A stretch of 5,930 bases of DNA from an uncultured Eubacteriales bacterium (GTDB taxonomy: Bacteria; Bacillota; Clostridia; UBA1381; UMGS1253), in NCBI GenBank assembly GCA_900550065.1, contig URQR01000129.1:1-5930 (forward strand). The letters run 5' to 3'. Below the pieces are notes generated by a model. The model had not been told where the DNA came from, ran no database searches, and was given only the letters and a program-made list of their open reading frames with translations. The translations under genes were made by a program, and so were the position numbers. Below are positions 1 through 5,928 of this stretch, piece by piece (the stretch's first letter is position 1; the number at the start of each line of letters is the position of its first letter).

Positions 1-704
1 TCGCCCAATAACCGTTTTAATACCTCTGCGTATGCATCCTCAACGCCGCCGAGGTCACGGCGGAACCGGTCCTTATCGAGCTTTTCGCCCGTTTTAGAAT
101 CCCAGAAGCGGCACGTATCAGGCGAAATCTCGTCCGCAAGAATAATATCACCCTTATAACGGCCGAACTCGAGCTTGAAGTCGATTAATTCGATACCCAA
201 ATCCTTCAAGTAGTCCGTCATGATTTCATTGACCTTAAACGACATTGACGCAATTTTTTCAAGCTCTTCCTTTGTCGCAAGCTCCATCGCATATACATGA
301 TAATCGTTAATCATCGGGTCGCCGAGGTCGTCGTCTTTATAGCAGTACTCCAAAACCGTATGCTTTAGCTTCGTCCCCTCCGGCAGACCGAGCCGCTTCG
401 ACAGGCTGCCCGCCGCAATATTTCTCACAATGACCTCAATCGGCACAATGGAAACGTTCTTGACAATTGTCTCCCGATCGGAAATTTCCTCTACATAATG
501 CGTCGAAATCCCCTGCCGCTCCAAAATTTGGAACATGTGGTTCGACACGCGGTTATTTACAACGCCCTTATTGAGGATGGTCCCCTTTTTCTCGCCGTTG
601 AACGCCGTTGCGTCGTCCTTGTAATACACAATGTAGCAATCCGGGTCGTCCGTCTTAAAAACCTTTTTTGCTTTTCCTTCGTACAACTGTTCTAACTGTT
701 TCAT
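1..704 (-). CDS. purC: Phosphoribosylaminoimidazole-succinocarboxamide synthase (SAICAR synthetase), 3' end cut by the window
   Basis: The enzyme joins aspartate to CAIR with ATP, giving SAICAR, a cytosolic step of de novo purine synthesis directly after the PurE product. Translating the minus strand from the ATG at 704-702 gives 234 codons with no stop before the window edge. The N-terminus MKQLEQLYEGKAKKV is the usual PurC start. GSLSKRLGL lies near residues 99-107, the family signature LIDFKLEFG near 173-181, and DEISPDTCRFWD just after it. Bacterial PurC is typically about 235-240 residues, so only a few C-terminal residues and the stop should be missing. The ATG overlaps the purE stop (ATGA, 704-701), implying translational coupling. 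No separate Shine-Dalgarno is needed, although GGAGG-like sequence (minus strand of 713-718) lies inside the purE 3' end. Identity is secure; only the 3' end is unknown. Confidence 0.97.
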   Translation of the reverse strand, partial: MKQLEQLYEGKAKKVFKTDDPDCYIVYYKDDATAFNGEKKGTILNKGVVNNRVSNHMFQILERQGISTHYVEEISDRETIVKNVSIVPIEVIVRNIAAGSLSKRLGLPEGTKLKHTVLEYCYKDDDLGDPMINDYHVYAMELATKEELEKIASMSFKVNEIMTDYLKDLGIELIDFKLEFGRYKGDIILADEISPDTCRFWDSKTGEKLDKDRFRRDLGGVEDAYAEVLKRLLG

Positions 705-1207
705 AGTTTTTCCGCCTCCTGCATAATCACTGTATTTTTTTCCATCACTTCATCCGCCATCTGCTTTTTAAACGCAGCGAGCTTGTCCTTTAACTCGTCA
801 TACTTAATCGACAGCATCTGCGCCGCTAAAATCGCGGCATTGTCGCTGCCGTCTATCGCAACCGTCGCGACCGGAATCCCTTTTGGCATCTGCACCATCG
901 ACAACAGCGAATCCAGCCCGTCCATCGTCGAGGACTTAATCGGAATACCAATCACCGGCAGTGTCGTAAACGCCGCCAAAACGCCGGCTAAATGCGCCGC
1001 CTTACCCGCCGCGCCGATGATGACCTCAATTCCATCCGCCTGTGCATTTTTCGCAAAATTCTCTGCCTCATACGGTGTACGGTGCGCGGAAATCACGCGC
1101 GTCACTACCTCAATACCAAAGCTTTTCAGCCGCTTGATACACGGCTTTAACTTTTCAAAATCCGAATCGCTCCCCATTACGAGCGCAACCTTCGGCCCCG
1201 CCTGCAT
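701..1207 (-). CDS. purE: N5-carboxyaminoimidazole ribonucleotide mutase / AIR carboxylase catalytic subunit PurE
   Basis: PurE supplies CAIR in de novo purine synthesis; class I enzymes move the carboxylate of N5-CAIR to carbon 4. The 168-residue length fits the family. Visible motifs are the phosphate-binding MGSDSD (residues 11-16), SAHRTP (40-45) with the catalytic-type His42, GAAGKAAHLAG (65-75), and SSTMDGLDSLLSMVQMP (92-108). The last block with the SAHRTP loop is typical of bacterial class I PurE. The C-terminal tail from about residue 135 is charged and helical. The ATG at 1207 is preceded by a strong Shine-Dalgarno (1213-1220) at 5-base spacing. The stop overlaps the purC start. No purK (N5-CAIR synthase) is adjacent, so N5-CAIR must come from a purK elsewhere, or the enzyme may work from AIR and CO2. 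The gene sits behind a long structured leader, suggesting attenuation control. Confidence 0.97.
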   Translation of the reverse strand: MQAGPKVALVMGSDSDFEKLKPCIKRLKSFGIEVVTRVISAHRTPYEAENFAKNAQADGIEVIIGAAGKAAHLAGVLAAFTTLPVIGIPIKSSTMDGLDSLLSMVQMPKGIPVATVAIDGSDNAAILAAQMLSIKYDELKDKLAAFKKQMADEVMEKNTVIMQEAEKL

Positions 1208-1212
1208 ATAAA

Positions 1213-1220
1213 CTCCCCCT
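1213..1220 (-). promoter_or_regulatory. Ribosome binding site of purE
   Basis: The minus strand reads AGGGGGAG followed by a 5-base spacer and the ATG at 1207-1205. This strong purine-rich site fixes the purE start. It lies about 35 bases downstream of the T-tract of the leader terminator, so it would be transcribed only if that terminator is read through. Confidence 0.8.
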
Positions 1221-1255
1221 ATTCTTGTTTTCGTCTACAAAAATTTTTATTTATG

Positions 1256-1300
1256 AAAAAAATAATAGACTAATACGTTGTGGACACAGTAATAGCCTAT
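1256..1300 (-). terminator. Intrinsic-terminator-like hairpin inside the purE leader
   Basis: On the minus strand the arm ATAGGCTATTAC (1300-1289) pairs with GTATTAGTCTAT (1276-1265): 11 of 12 positions pair, counting one G-U, with a single U-U mismatch. A short inner TGT/ACA stem can add three pairs. After two bases comes an uninterrupted run of seven T (1262-1256). The stem is AT-rich, so termination may be moderate. Its position ahead of the purE ribosome binding site, rather than after a gene, points to conditional termination. It could also end read-through transcripts from the radical SAM gene, which has no clear terminator of its own. Confidence 0.6.
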
Positions 1301-1365
1301 CTACGATATACATATGAACTTTTGCCTACACTTTTCCCTTGCAGAGGAAACAAACAGTCTAAATT

Positions 1366-1434
1366 GTTATTAGAGCCGTAAAAACCCCTCAACAACTTCT
1401 ATCACCCCATACAAAGTTATCGGCTGTAAAAACC
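1366..1434. repeat. Direct repeat gttat-N(5/7)-gtaaaaacc in the purE leader
   Basis: On the plus strand gttat, five bases, gtaaaaacc occurs at 1416-1434, and gttat, seven bases, gtaaaaacc at 1366-1386. The copies start 50 bases apart. The two middle segments contain cggct and agccg, which are complementary to each other and form the outer leader stem. Both copies lie downstream of the candidate -10 box, so they could act as tandem protein sites or as RNA elements. Confidence 0.5.
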
Positions 1435-1447
1435 AAATACAATTCTT

Positions 1448-1476
1448 ATTATACTGTATATTTTCTGTGAATAAAA
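1448..1476 (-). promoter_or_regulatory. Candidate sigma-A promoter for purEC
   Basis: The minus strand carries a perfect TATAAT at 1453-1448, starting about 30 bases beyond the stop codon of the radical SAM gene. The -35 region is poor: at 17-base spacing the hexamer is TTTTAT (1476-1471), and no TG extension is present. An activator or the AT-rich upstream sequence may compensate. I did not find the paired CCGAA-type boxes bound by the Bacillus PurR. The -10 is convincing, but the complete promoter is only probable. Confidence 0.5.
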
Positions 1477-1483
1477 GAGTTTT

Positions 1484-3190
1484 TTAAAATTTTTCTAATA
1501 TTTTTGTAAAACTTTTATGAATCAAGTCGAAAACCACGGCACATTCACCAAATTTATACGTACCGCAAACATCAAAATTAAACTTTTCTACCTTAGCGGC
1601 TTGTTTTAGCTCCGTCCGCTTCTTCCCGGCACAATCCGGAACGTATTTCGCCCCCTGCTCCGACTCTAAAAACGCATATGCGGCCTGATAAAACCGCTTA
1701 TCGCCCGCCTTATCCGCCCAATCCGGCAGGGCTAAGTTCGGGTTGTTTTTCACAAAATCGAATTTGAGCAAATCGGAGAACAAAGCCTTATTCCCCTTTC
1801 CGCTCTGGTTGTAAAATGCGTGCAAAATCGCGTACAGGCTCTTTTTACTCTGCGGCGCGTCCGCATACCCCTGTTTGCGAAAAAACGACGCCAGCGCGTC
1901 AAAAAACAGATATGCACTATTATATTCTCCAAGCGCGTATTCCAGCGCTTTTTCAAATGCGCCGCTGTTGTAATAGCGCTCTACCATATCCTCCACGCCC
2001 TCAAGGCGCAAAAGCTGCGCATAGCTGATAAAGCGGTTTGACAACACCTCATACGGCGGCTGCGGTGTAAAGCGGTAGCCGTATTTGTCCGCCTCCCGGC
2101 GGATTTTCGTTCCCTTTAACAGCTTCAAAAACCCAAGCTGGAGCATGTCGGGCCGCAGAGCAAACACATCGTCAAACGACTGCGTAAACCGCGCGTAATC
2201 CTCATACGGCAGCCCTGCAATCAAATCAAGATGGATATGCATATTTTTGTTTTGCTGCAGCGCGGCGACGGTTTTTCTAAGCTGCGTAAAATCCGTTTTT
2301 CGGTCAATCGCCGCCAGCGTATCCGCGTTCGTCGACTGTACGCCAATCTCGAGCTGAAACATGCCCTTCGGCGCATTTGCAAGCAATGCAATCGTTTCTT
2401 CGTCTAAAATATCGGACGCGACCTCAAAGTGAAAGCAGGTGCTTTTGTTGTGCGATAAAATATAGCGCAAAATCTGCTTTGTACGCGCGCGGTCAATGTT
2501 AAACGTACGGTCGACAAGCTTTACGAGCGGTACGCCGCAGTCCATAAATAGCTGTAGGTCCTCCAGCACCCGTGCAAGGCTAAAAAACCGCACCCCGTGC
2601 GAGGTGGAAGACAGGCAGTAGCTGCATCGGAACGGGCACCCGCGCGACGTTTCATAGTAGATGATTTTGTGCGTAAGCTGTGCAAGCTCTTCCTTTGTGT
2701 ACAGGCGCGGCAATATGTCCAAATTTTCAATCACTTGCGGCGGGTTTGTAACAGCCTGCCCGTCCTTTCGGTACGCAAGCCCATCCACCGCTTCATACGG
2801 CGCGCCGGACAAAAACGCCGGCAGCGAGCGCTCTCCCTCGCCGCAGAGTACAAAGTCAATAAACGGATACGCCTCCAGCACAGCCGCCGCGTCATAGCTC
2901 ACCTCCGGCCCGCCGAGCAAAATGCTGCACTCCGGCGCGGCGGCCTTTAGAATCCGGCACACATCCAACACAAAGCTGATATTCCAAATATAGCAGCTAA
3001 ACGCGTACAGTCCACATCCATCGAGATAGAGCCGCGCGGCCGCATTTTGTACTCTATCGTTGATAGTAAATTCCCGCGCGGTTACCTTTTTGTCCGCCAA
3101 CGCTTTTTTTAGGCAGCGCAGCGACAGCGACGAATGCGAATAACTCGCGTTAACCGCAACTAAGCCAATTTTTTTATATCTATCCGCCAC
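1484..3190 (-). CDS. Cobalamin-binding-type radical SAM protein (DUF4080-like), function unknown
   Basis: This 568-residue protein belongs to the radical SAM enzymes with an N-terminal B12-binding-like domain. The Rossmann-like N-terminal part (about residues 8-150) includes LVAVNASYSHSSLSLRCL, YAFSCYIWN and LLGGPEVSYD. It lacks the DxHxxG motif of base-off cobalamin binders. The radical SAM core follows: CPFRCSYC places the 4Fe-4S ligands at Cys185, Cys189 and Cys192. VDRTFN (226-231), LEIGVQST (about 280-287) and LDLIAGLPYED (321-331) are further core motifs. The remaining C-terminal 180 residues resemble the DUF4080 module found with this architecture in Clostridia, and their role is unknown. 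The start is GTG at 3190-3188, chosen for the ideal Shine-Dalgarno at 5-base spacing. It lies 10 bases after the amidohydrolase stop, so the two genes are probably cotranscribed. The substrate, and whether B12 is actually bound, cannot be told from sequence. Confidence 0.88.
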   Translation of the reverse strand: MADRYKKIGLVAVNASYSHSSLSLRCLKKALADKKVTAREFTINDRVQNAAARLYLDGCGLYAFSCYIWNISFVLDVCRILKAAAPECSILLGGPEVSYDAAAVLEAYPFIDFVLCGEGERSLPAFLSGAPYEAVDGLAYRKDGQAVTNPPQVIENLDILPRLYTKEELAQLTHKIIYYETSRGCPFRCSYCLSSTSHGVRFFSLARVLEDLQLFMDCGVPLVKLVDRTFNIDRARTKQILRYILSHNKSTCFHFEVASDILDEETIALLANAPKGMFQLEIGVQSTNADTLAAIDRKTDFTQLRKTVAALQQNKNMHIHLDLIAGLPYEDYARFTQSFDDVFALRPDMLQLGFLKLLKGTKIRREADKYGYRFTPQPPYEVLSNRFISYAQLLRLEGVEDMVERYYNSGAFEKALEYALGEYNSAYLFFDALASFFRKQGYADAPQSKKSLYAILHAFYNQSGKGNKALFSDLLKFDFVKNNPNLALPDWADKAGDKRFYQAAYAFLESEQGAKYVPDCAGKKRTELKQAAKVEKFNFDVCGTYKFGECAVVFDLIHKSFTKILEKF

Positions 3191-3194
3191 AGTG

Positions 3195-3202
3195 TCCTCC
3201 TC
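3195..3202 (-). promoter_or_regulatory. Ribosome binding site of the radical SAM gene, overlapping the upstream stop codon
   Basis: The minus strand reads TGAGGAGGACACT then GTG. The AGGAGG core overlaps the TGA stop of the amidohydrolase (3203-3201) and stands 5 bases before the GTG start. This decides the GTG start and suggests that ribosomes finishing the first gene re-initiate on the second. Confidence 0.85.
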
Positions 3203-4400
3203 ATTGCTCCGCGCCGTTTAAAAACCGCAATGCCGCCTCTGCAAAGACGCTTACCCCAAGCGGCAGGCAGTCCTCGTCGAGGTTAAAGTTTGCGCTGTGC
3301 CACGGGTGGACGCACCCTTTTTCCTCATTTCTACACCCGACATAGAAGTACGACGCGGGCACTTTGTTTGCAACATAGGAAAAGTCCTCCCCGCCCATAA
3401 ACGGCGTTTGCAGCCGTATTACGTTTTCATCGCCCACGACTGCACGCGCGCTCTGCGTAACCAACTCCGTCATCGCCGCATCGTTGATAAGCGGCGGGTA
3501 CATGTAGCGGAATTCGTACGAATAATCCGCGCCCATCGCGTCGCAAATGCCGTGTGTCACCTGCTCAATCCGTTCGGACAACAGCTTCCTTGTCGCGTCA
3601 TCAAACGCGCGTGTCGTTCCGCCGAGCCGCACCTCGCCGGGGATTACGTTATAAAACTGCCCGCCATTGATTTGGCACACCGAAACAACAGCCGGCACAG
3701 CCGCGTCGACGTTGCGTGCCGTGATGCTTTGCAGCCCTTCAATCACCTTTGCAGCAGTCAGCACCGGGTCGACCGTATTGTGCGGGTACGCGCCGTGCCC
3801 GCCCTTCCCCTTGATTATAATGTCAAACTCATCCGGCGAGGCCATCAGCGCACCGCTTTTTACCGCGATTTTGCCGCACGGGTACGTCGGCTCGACGTGC
3901 AGCGCAAGCGCCGCGTCCACCTTTGGCTCCTCCAAAAGGCCGTCTTCAATCATCGGCTCTGCGCCGCCAGCGCCCTCCTCAGCGGGCTGGAACATCAGCT
4001 TCACTGTACCGCAAAACTCCTGCTCCATCGCTTTTAACAGCTTCGCCGCGCCGAGCAGCATCGCCACGTGCGAATCGTGTCCGCACGCATGCATCCGTCC
4101 GTCAGTTTTTGAGCGGTATGCTACGTCATTTTCCTCTAAAATCGGCAGCGCATCCATGTCCGCACGCAGCAAAAGCGTCTTCCCCGCACCCTTTTTGCCA
4201 TGAATCAGGCCGACAACGCCTGTTTTTGCATAGCCCGTTTTGTATTCGATCCCGAGTTCCGCGAGCCGCTTTTGCACGAAAGCGCTCGTCTTTTCCTCAC
4301 AGAAGGCCAGCTCCGGCTGCATATGCACCGTCCGCCGGTCGCGTATCAGCTCATCTTTCATTTCCTGTGCCATTTGGCAAAGCTTTTTTGTGTCACACAT
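3201..4400 (-). CDS. M20-family metal-dependent amidohydrolase (N-acyl-amino-acid / hippurate hydrolase type)
   Basis: A 399-residue cytosolic hydrolase of the M20D type, which removes acyl groups from N-acyl amino acids or related amides using two metal ions. Expected ligands are visible: Cys106 and His108 in HACGHD, Glu141/Glu142 in QPAEEG, His168 in ALHVEP and His368 in HSANFNLDED. GKGGHGAYPHNTVDP (198-212) marks the inserted dimerisation domain, and PFMGGEDFSY (333-342) is the conserved C-terminal block. There is no signal peptide. The frame is open to an ATG at 4484, but I prefer the ATG at 4400. GGAGG (4412-4408) is 7 bases before it, the protein then begins MCDTKKLCQMAQEM as family members do, and the longer version would translate through a terminator-like hairpin. 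The ATG at 4406 lies only 1 base from GGAGG. Substrate is not determinable; N-acetyl-diaminopimelate, acyl-amino acids and hippurate are all possible. It probably forms a unit with the downstream radical SAM gene. Confidence 0.93.
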   Translation of the reverse strand: MCDTKKLCQMAQEMKDELIRDRRTVHMQPELAFCEEKTSAFVQKRLAELGIEYKTGYAKTGVVGLIHGKKGAGKTLLLRADMDALPILEENDVAYRSKTDGRMHACGHDSHVAMLLGAAKLLKAMEQEFCGTVKLMFQPAEEGAGGAEPMIEDGLLEEPKVDAALALHVEPTYPCGKIAVKSGALMASPDEFDIIIKGKGGHGAYPHNTVDPVLTAAKVIEGLQSITARNVDAAVPAVVSVCQINGGQFYNVIPGEVRLGGTTRAFDDATRKLLSERIEQVTHGICDAMGADYSYEFRYMYPPLINDAAMTELVTQSARAVVGDENVIRLQTPFMGGEDFSYVANKVPASYFYVGCRNEEKGCVHPWHSANFNLDEDCLPLGVSVFAEAALRFLNGAEQ

Positions 4401-4407
4401 ACCCATT

Positions 4408-4412
4408 CCTCC
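4408..4412 (-). promoter_or_regulatory. Ribosome binding site that decides the amidohydrolase start
   Basis: The minus strand reads GTGGAGGAATGGGTATG. GGAGG is 7 bases from the second ATG (4400) and only 1 base from the first (4406), favouring the second. The in-frame ATG at 4484 has no comparable site at normal spacing. Confidence 0.75.
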
Positions 4413-4414
4413 AC

Positions 4415-4474
4415 AAAAGAAAAAGGAAGGCCGCCCGTCCACGCCGGCGTCACGGCGGCAGCGCAAGCCCTCCC
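4415..4474 (-). terminator. GC-rich terminator-like hairpin between gatB and the amidohydrolase
   Basis: On the minus strand GCCGCC (4459-4454) pairs with GGCGGC (4435-4430). GT/AC (4453-4452 with 4438-4437) continues the stem past a bulged base, and the perfect palindrome ACGCCGGCGT (4441-4450) caps it. An outer GGGAGG/CCTTCC stem (4474-4469 with 4430-4425) is possible, sharing one base with the inner arm. The tail TTTTTCTTTT follows (4424-4415). It would end gatB transcripts. Its tail stops three bases before the next gene's Shine-Dalgarno, so it may also limit expression of the amidohydrolase pair. Confidence 0.65.
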
Positions 4475-4485
4475 AACTTATCAAT

Positions 4486-4491
4486 ATTATA
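4486..4491 (-). promoter_or_regulatory. Possible -10 box for the amidohydrolase-radical SAM pair
   Basis: A perfect TATAAT on the minus strand directly follows the gatB stop codon (4494-4492). At 17-base spacing the -35 position reads AATATT, a poor match, so this may be chance in AT-rich sequence. If used, transcripts would begin just ahead of the GC-rich hairpin and carry it as a leader. Confidence 0.25.
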
Positions 4492-5928
4492 TTATTCCTT
4501 CGCGTCCAAATATTCTTTTAACAGCGCATTCATCGTCTGCGGGTTCGCCTTGCCTTTTGACAGGCGCATCGTCTGCCCCACTAAGAAACCGAGCGCGTTC
4601 GTCTTGCCGCCGCGGTAATCGTCGACCGACTTTTGGTTATTCGCAAGCACTTCTTCCACGATTTTGCGCAGTGCGCCCTCGTCGTTGACCTGCTCAAGAC
4701 CCTCTTCTTTTACGATCACGTCCGGCGCTTTTTCCGTTTCAAACATGATCTCAATGACCTTTTTGCCGGCCGTATTGCTGATTGTGCCCTTTTCAATCAG
4801 CGCAATAAACGCCGCAAGCGCCTCCGGCGAAATTTTCAGCTCTGAAAACTCAATATTTGTTTCGTTAATCAGGCGCGCAATGTCGCCCAAGAGCCAGTTT
4901 GCAACCGTTTTCGGTTTTGCGCCCAGCTTTGCACACGCCTCGAAATATGCGCTCATGTCCTTGCTCGCCGAAATCAGACCCGCTTCATACTCCGTGACGC
5001 CATACTCTTTTACAAAACGTGCCCGCTTCGCGCTCGGCAGCTCCGGAATCAGCGCGCGGATCGACTCAATCATCTCGTCCGTTACAACAATTGGCACAAG
5101 GTCCGGCTCCGGGAAATAGCGGTAGTCGTGTGCGTCCTCTTTCGAGCGCAGCGCATAATTCTCGCCGTCCTCATCACTCCAGCGCAGCGTCTGCTGCTTT
5201 ATCGTGCGTCCATCTTCCATTTCCTCAATCTGCCGCTTCGCTTCGTACTGAATTGCGCGGTACGCCGCCGAGAACGAGCTTACGTTCTTCATCTCGGTAC
5301 GTGTGTTAAACTCTTTCTGACCAAACGGACGCACCGAAACGTTGATGTCACAGCGCAGCGAGCCCTCCTGCATCTTGCAGTCGGACACCTCAAGGCACTC
5401 TAAAATCGACTTAAGCTCCTCTAAAAACGCCTTCGCCTCCTCCGCACTGCGCATGTCCGGCTCGGACACAATCTCGATCAGCGGTACGCCGCAGCGGTTA
5501 TAGTCGACGAGCGACTTACCCGGTACAACGTCGTGGAGCAGCTTACCCGCATCCTCCTCAATATGGATTCTCGTCAAGCCAATCGACTTTTTCCCGTTCT
5601 CCGTTTCAATATCGACATGTCCGCCGACACACAGCGGCAGGTCAAACTGTGAAATCTGGTACGCCTTCGGCAAGTCGGGGTAAAAATAGTTTTTCCGGTC
5701 CTGCTTGCCATAGCGCGTAATCTCACAATTCGTCGCAAGCCCGGCCTTAATTGCATACTCTACTACCCGCCGGTTCAAAACCGGGAGCGTCCCCGGCATA
5801 CCGGTACAAATCGGGCAGCAGTTCGAGTTGACTTCCGCACCAAAAGCGTTTTTACAGCTGCAATAGATTTTAGTAGCCGTATTTAGCTCCGCATGGACTT
5901 CCAGCCCAATTGTCATTTCATAATTCAT
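4492..5928 (-). CDS. gatB: Aspartyl/glutamyl-tRNA(Asn/Gln) amidotransferase subunit B
   Basis: GatB binds mischarged Glu-tRNA(Gln) or Asp-tRNA(Asn), activates the acyl group with ATP, and uses ammonia delivered from GatA to form the amide; it works in the GatCAB complex. The 478-residue length matches the family. The N-terminus MNYEMTIGLEVHAEL carries the conserved Glu10 and His12. Cys23, Cys25, Cys38 and Cys41 form the CxC...CPxC zinc-site pattern of one GatB group. DRKNYFYPDLPKAYQ (77-91), HIEEDAGK (122-129), the signature VDYNRCGVPLIEIVSEPD (141-158) and QEGSLRCD (187-194) are all intact. DDYRGGKTNALGFLVGQTMR lies in the C-terminal YqeY-like domain, which contacts tRNA. The ATG is only two bases from the window edge, so its ribosome binding site is not visible. 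The start matches that of characterised homologues. ATGA at this start would allow overlap with an upstream gene, commonly gatA, but this cannot be seen here. Confidence 0.97.
   Translation of the reverse strand: MNYEMTIGLEVHAELNTATKIYCSCKNAFGAEVNSNCCPICTGMPGTLPVLNRRVVEYAIKAGLATNCEITRYGKQDRKNYFYPDLPKAYQISQFDLPLCVGGHVDIETENGKKSIGLTRIHIEEDAGKLLHDVVPGKSLVDYNRCGVPLIEIVSEPDMRSAEEAKAFLEELKSILECLEVSDCKMQEGSLRCDINVSVRPFGQKEFNTRTEMKNVSSFSAAYRAIQYEAKRQIEEMEDGRTIKQQTLRWSDEDGENYALRSKEDAHDYRYFPEPDLVPIVVTDEMIESIRALIPELPSAKRARFVKEYGVTEYEAGLISASKDMSAYFEACAKLGAKPKTVANWLLGDIARLINETNIEFSELKISPEALAAFIALIEKGTISNTAGKKVIEIMFETEKAPDVIVKEEGLEQVNDEGALRKIVEEVLANNQKSVDDYRGGKTNALGFLVGQTMRLSKGKANPQTMNALLKEYLDAKE

Larger units (their letters stand above)
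1208..1440 (-). promoter_or_regulatory. Long structured 5' leader of purEC, candidate attenuator or riboswitch
   Basis: If transcription starts about 7 bases after the -10 box at 1448-1453, purE carries an untranslated leader of roughly 230 nt. On the minus strand it can form: (a) an outer stem AGCCG/CGGCT (1421-1425 with 1374-1378) enclosing ATAACTT/AAGTTGT (1414-1420 with 1392-1398, one G-U pair); (b) a small hairpin TTTCC/GGAAA (1346-1350 with 1333-1337); and (c) the terminator at 1256-1300. The segment TAGACT at 1356-1361 is exactly complementary to AGTCTA at 1266-1271 in the terminator 3' arm, and AATAA at 1367-1371 can extend this with TTATT at 1261-1265. Such mutually exclusive pairing is the hallmark of an attenuator. 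I see no conserved core of the guanine/adenine, PRPP/ykkC, ZTP or THF riboswitches and no T-box motif. The ligand, if there is one, is unknown; structures were paired by eye. Confidence 0.5.

Noticed and set aside
783..1211. 142-codon plus-strand open frame opposite purE
   Set aside because: It covers the complement of a well-conserved purE almost exactly and has no ribosome binding site or recognisable domain.
1251..1313. 20-codon leader peptide on the minus strand (starts MYIVDRLLL) spanning the terminator hairpin
   Set aside because: There is no good Shine-Dalgarno before the ATG, only a weak AGG 11 bases away. There is no run of codons that would make sense for purine control. A chance frame in AT-rich sequence is more likely.
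1366..1396. A second promoter with TTGTTG, 17-base spacer and TAATAA on the minus strand
   Set aside because: The -10 matches only three of six consensus positions, and the hexamers coincide with bases already used in the leader hairpin and repeat.
1208..1483. PurR box pair or a guanine/adenine riboswitch ahead of purE
   Set aside because: I looked for paired CCGAA-type boxes and for the purine aptamer core (TATAATC...ATATGG...GTTTCTACC...GACTAT) on the minus strand. Only isolated partial matches such as CGAA and TATAAT occur, in the wrong order.
4401..4484. 28-residue N-terminal extension of the amidohydrolase from the ATG at 4484
   Set aside because: It would be encoded by the terminator-like hairpin and T-tract, has no ribosome binding site at normal spacing and no counterpart in the usual family N-terminus.
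3297..4618. Long plus-strand open frames (231 and 246 codons, also 178 and 162) opposite the amidohydrolase
   Set aside because: They lie antisense to a gene with clear catalytic motifs. Their translations are rich in Arg, Ala, Ser, Pro and His with no recognisable domain, as expected from the complement of a GC-rich gene.
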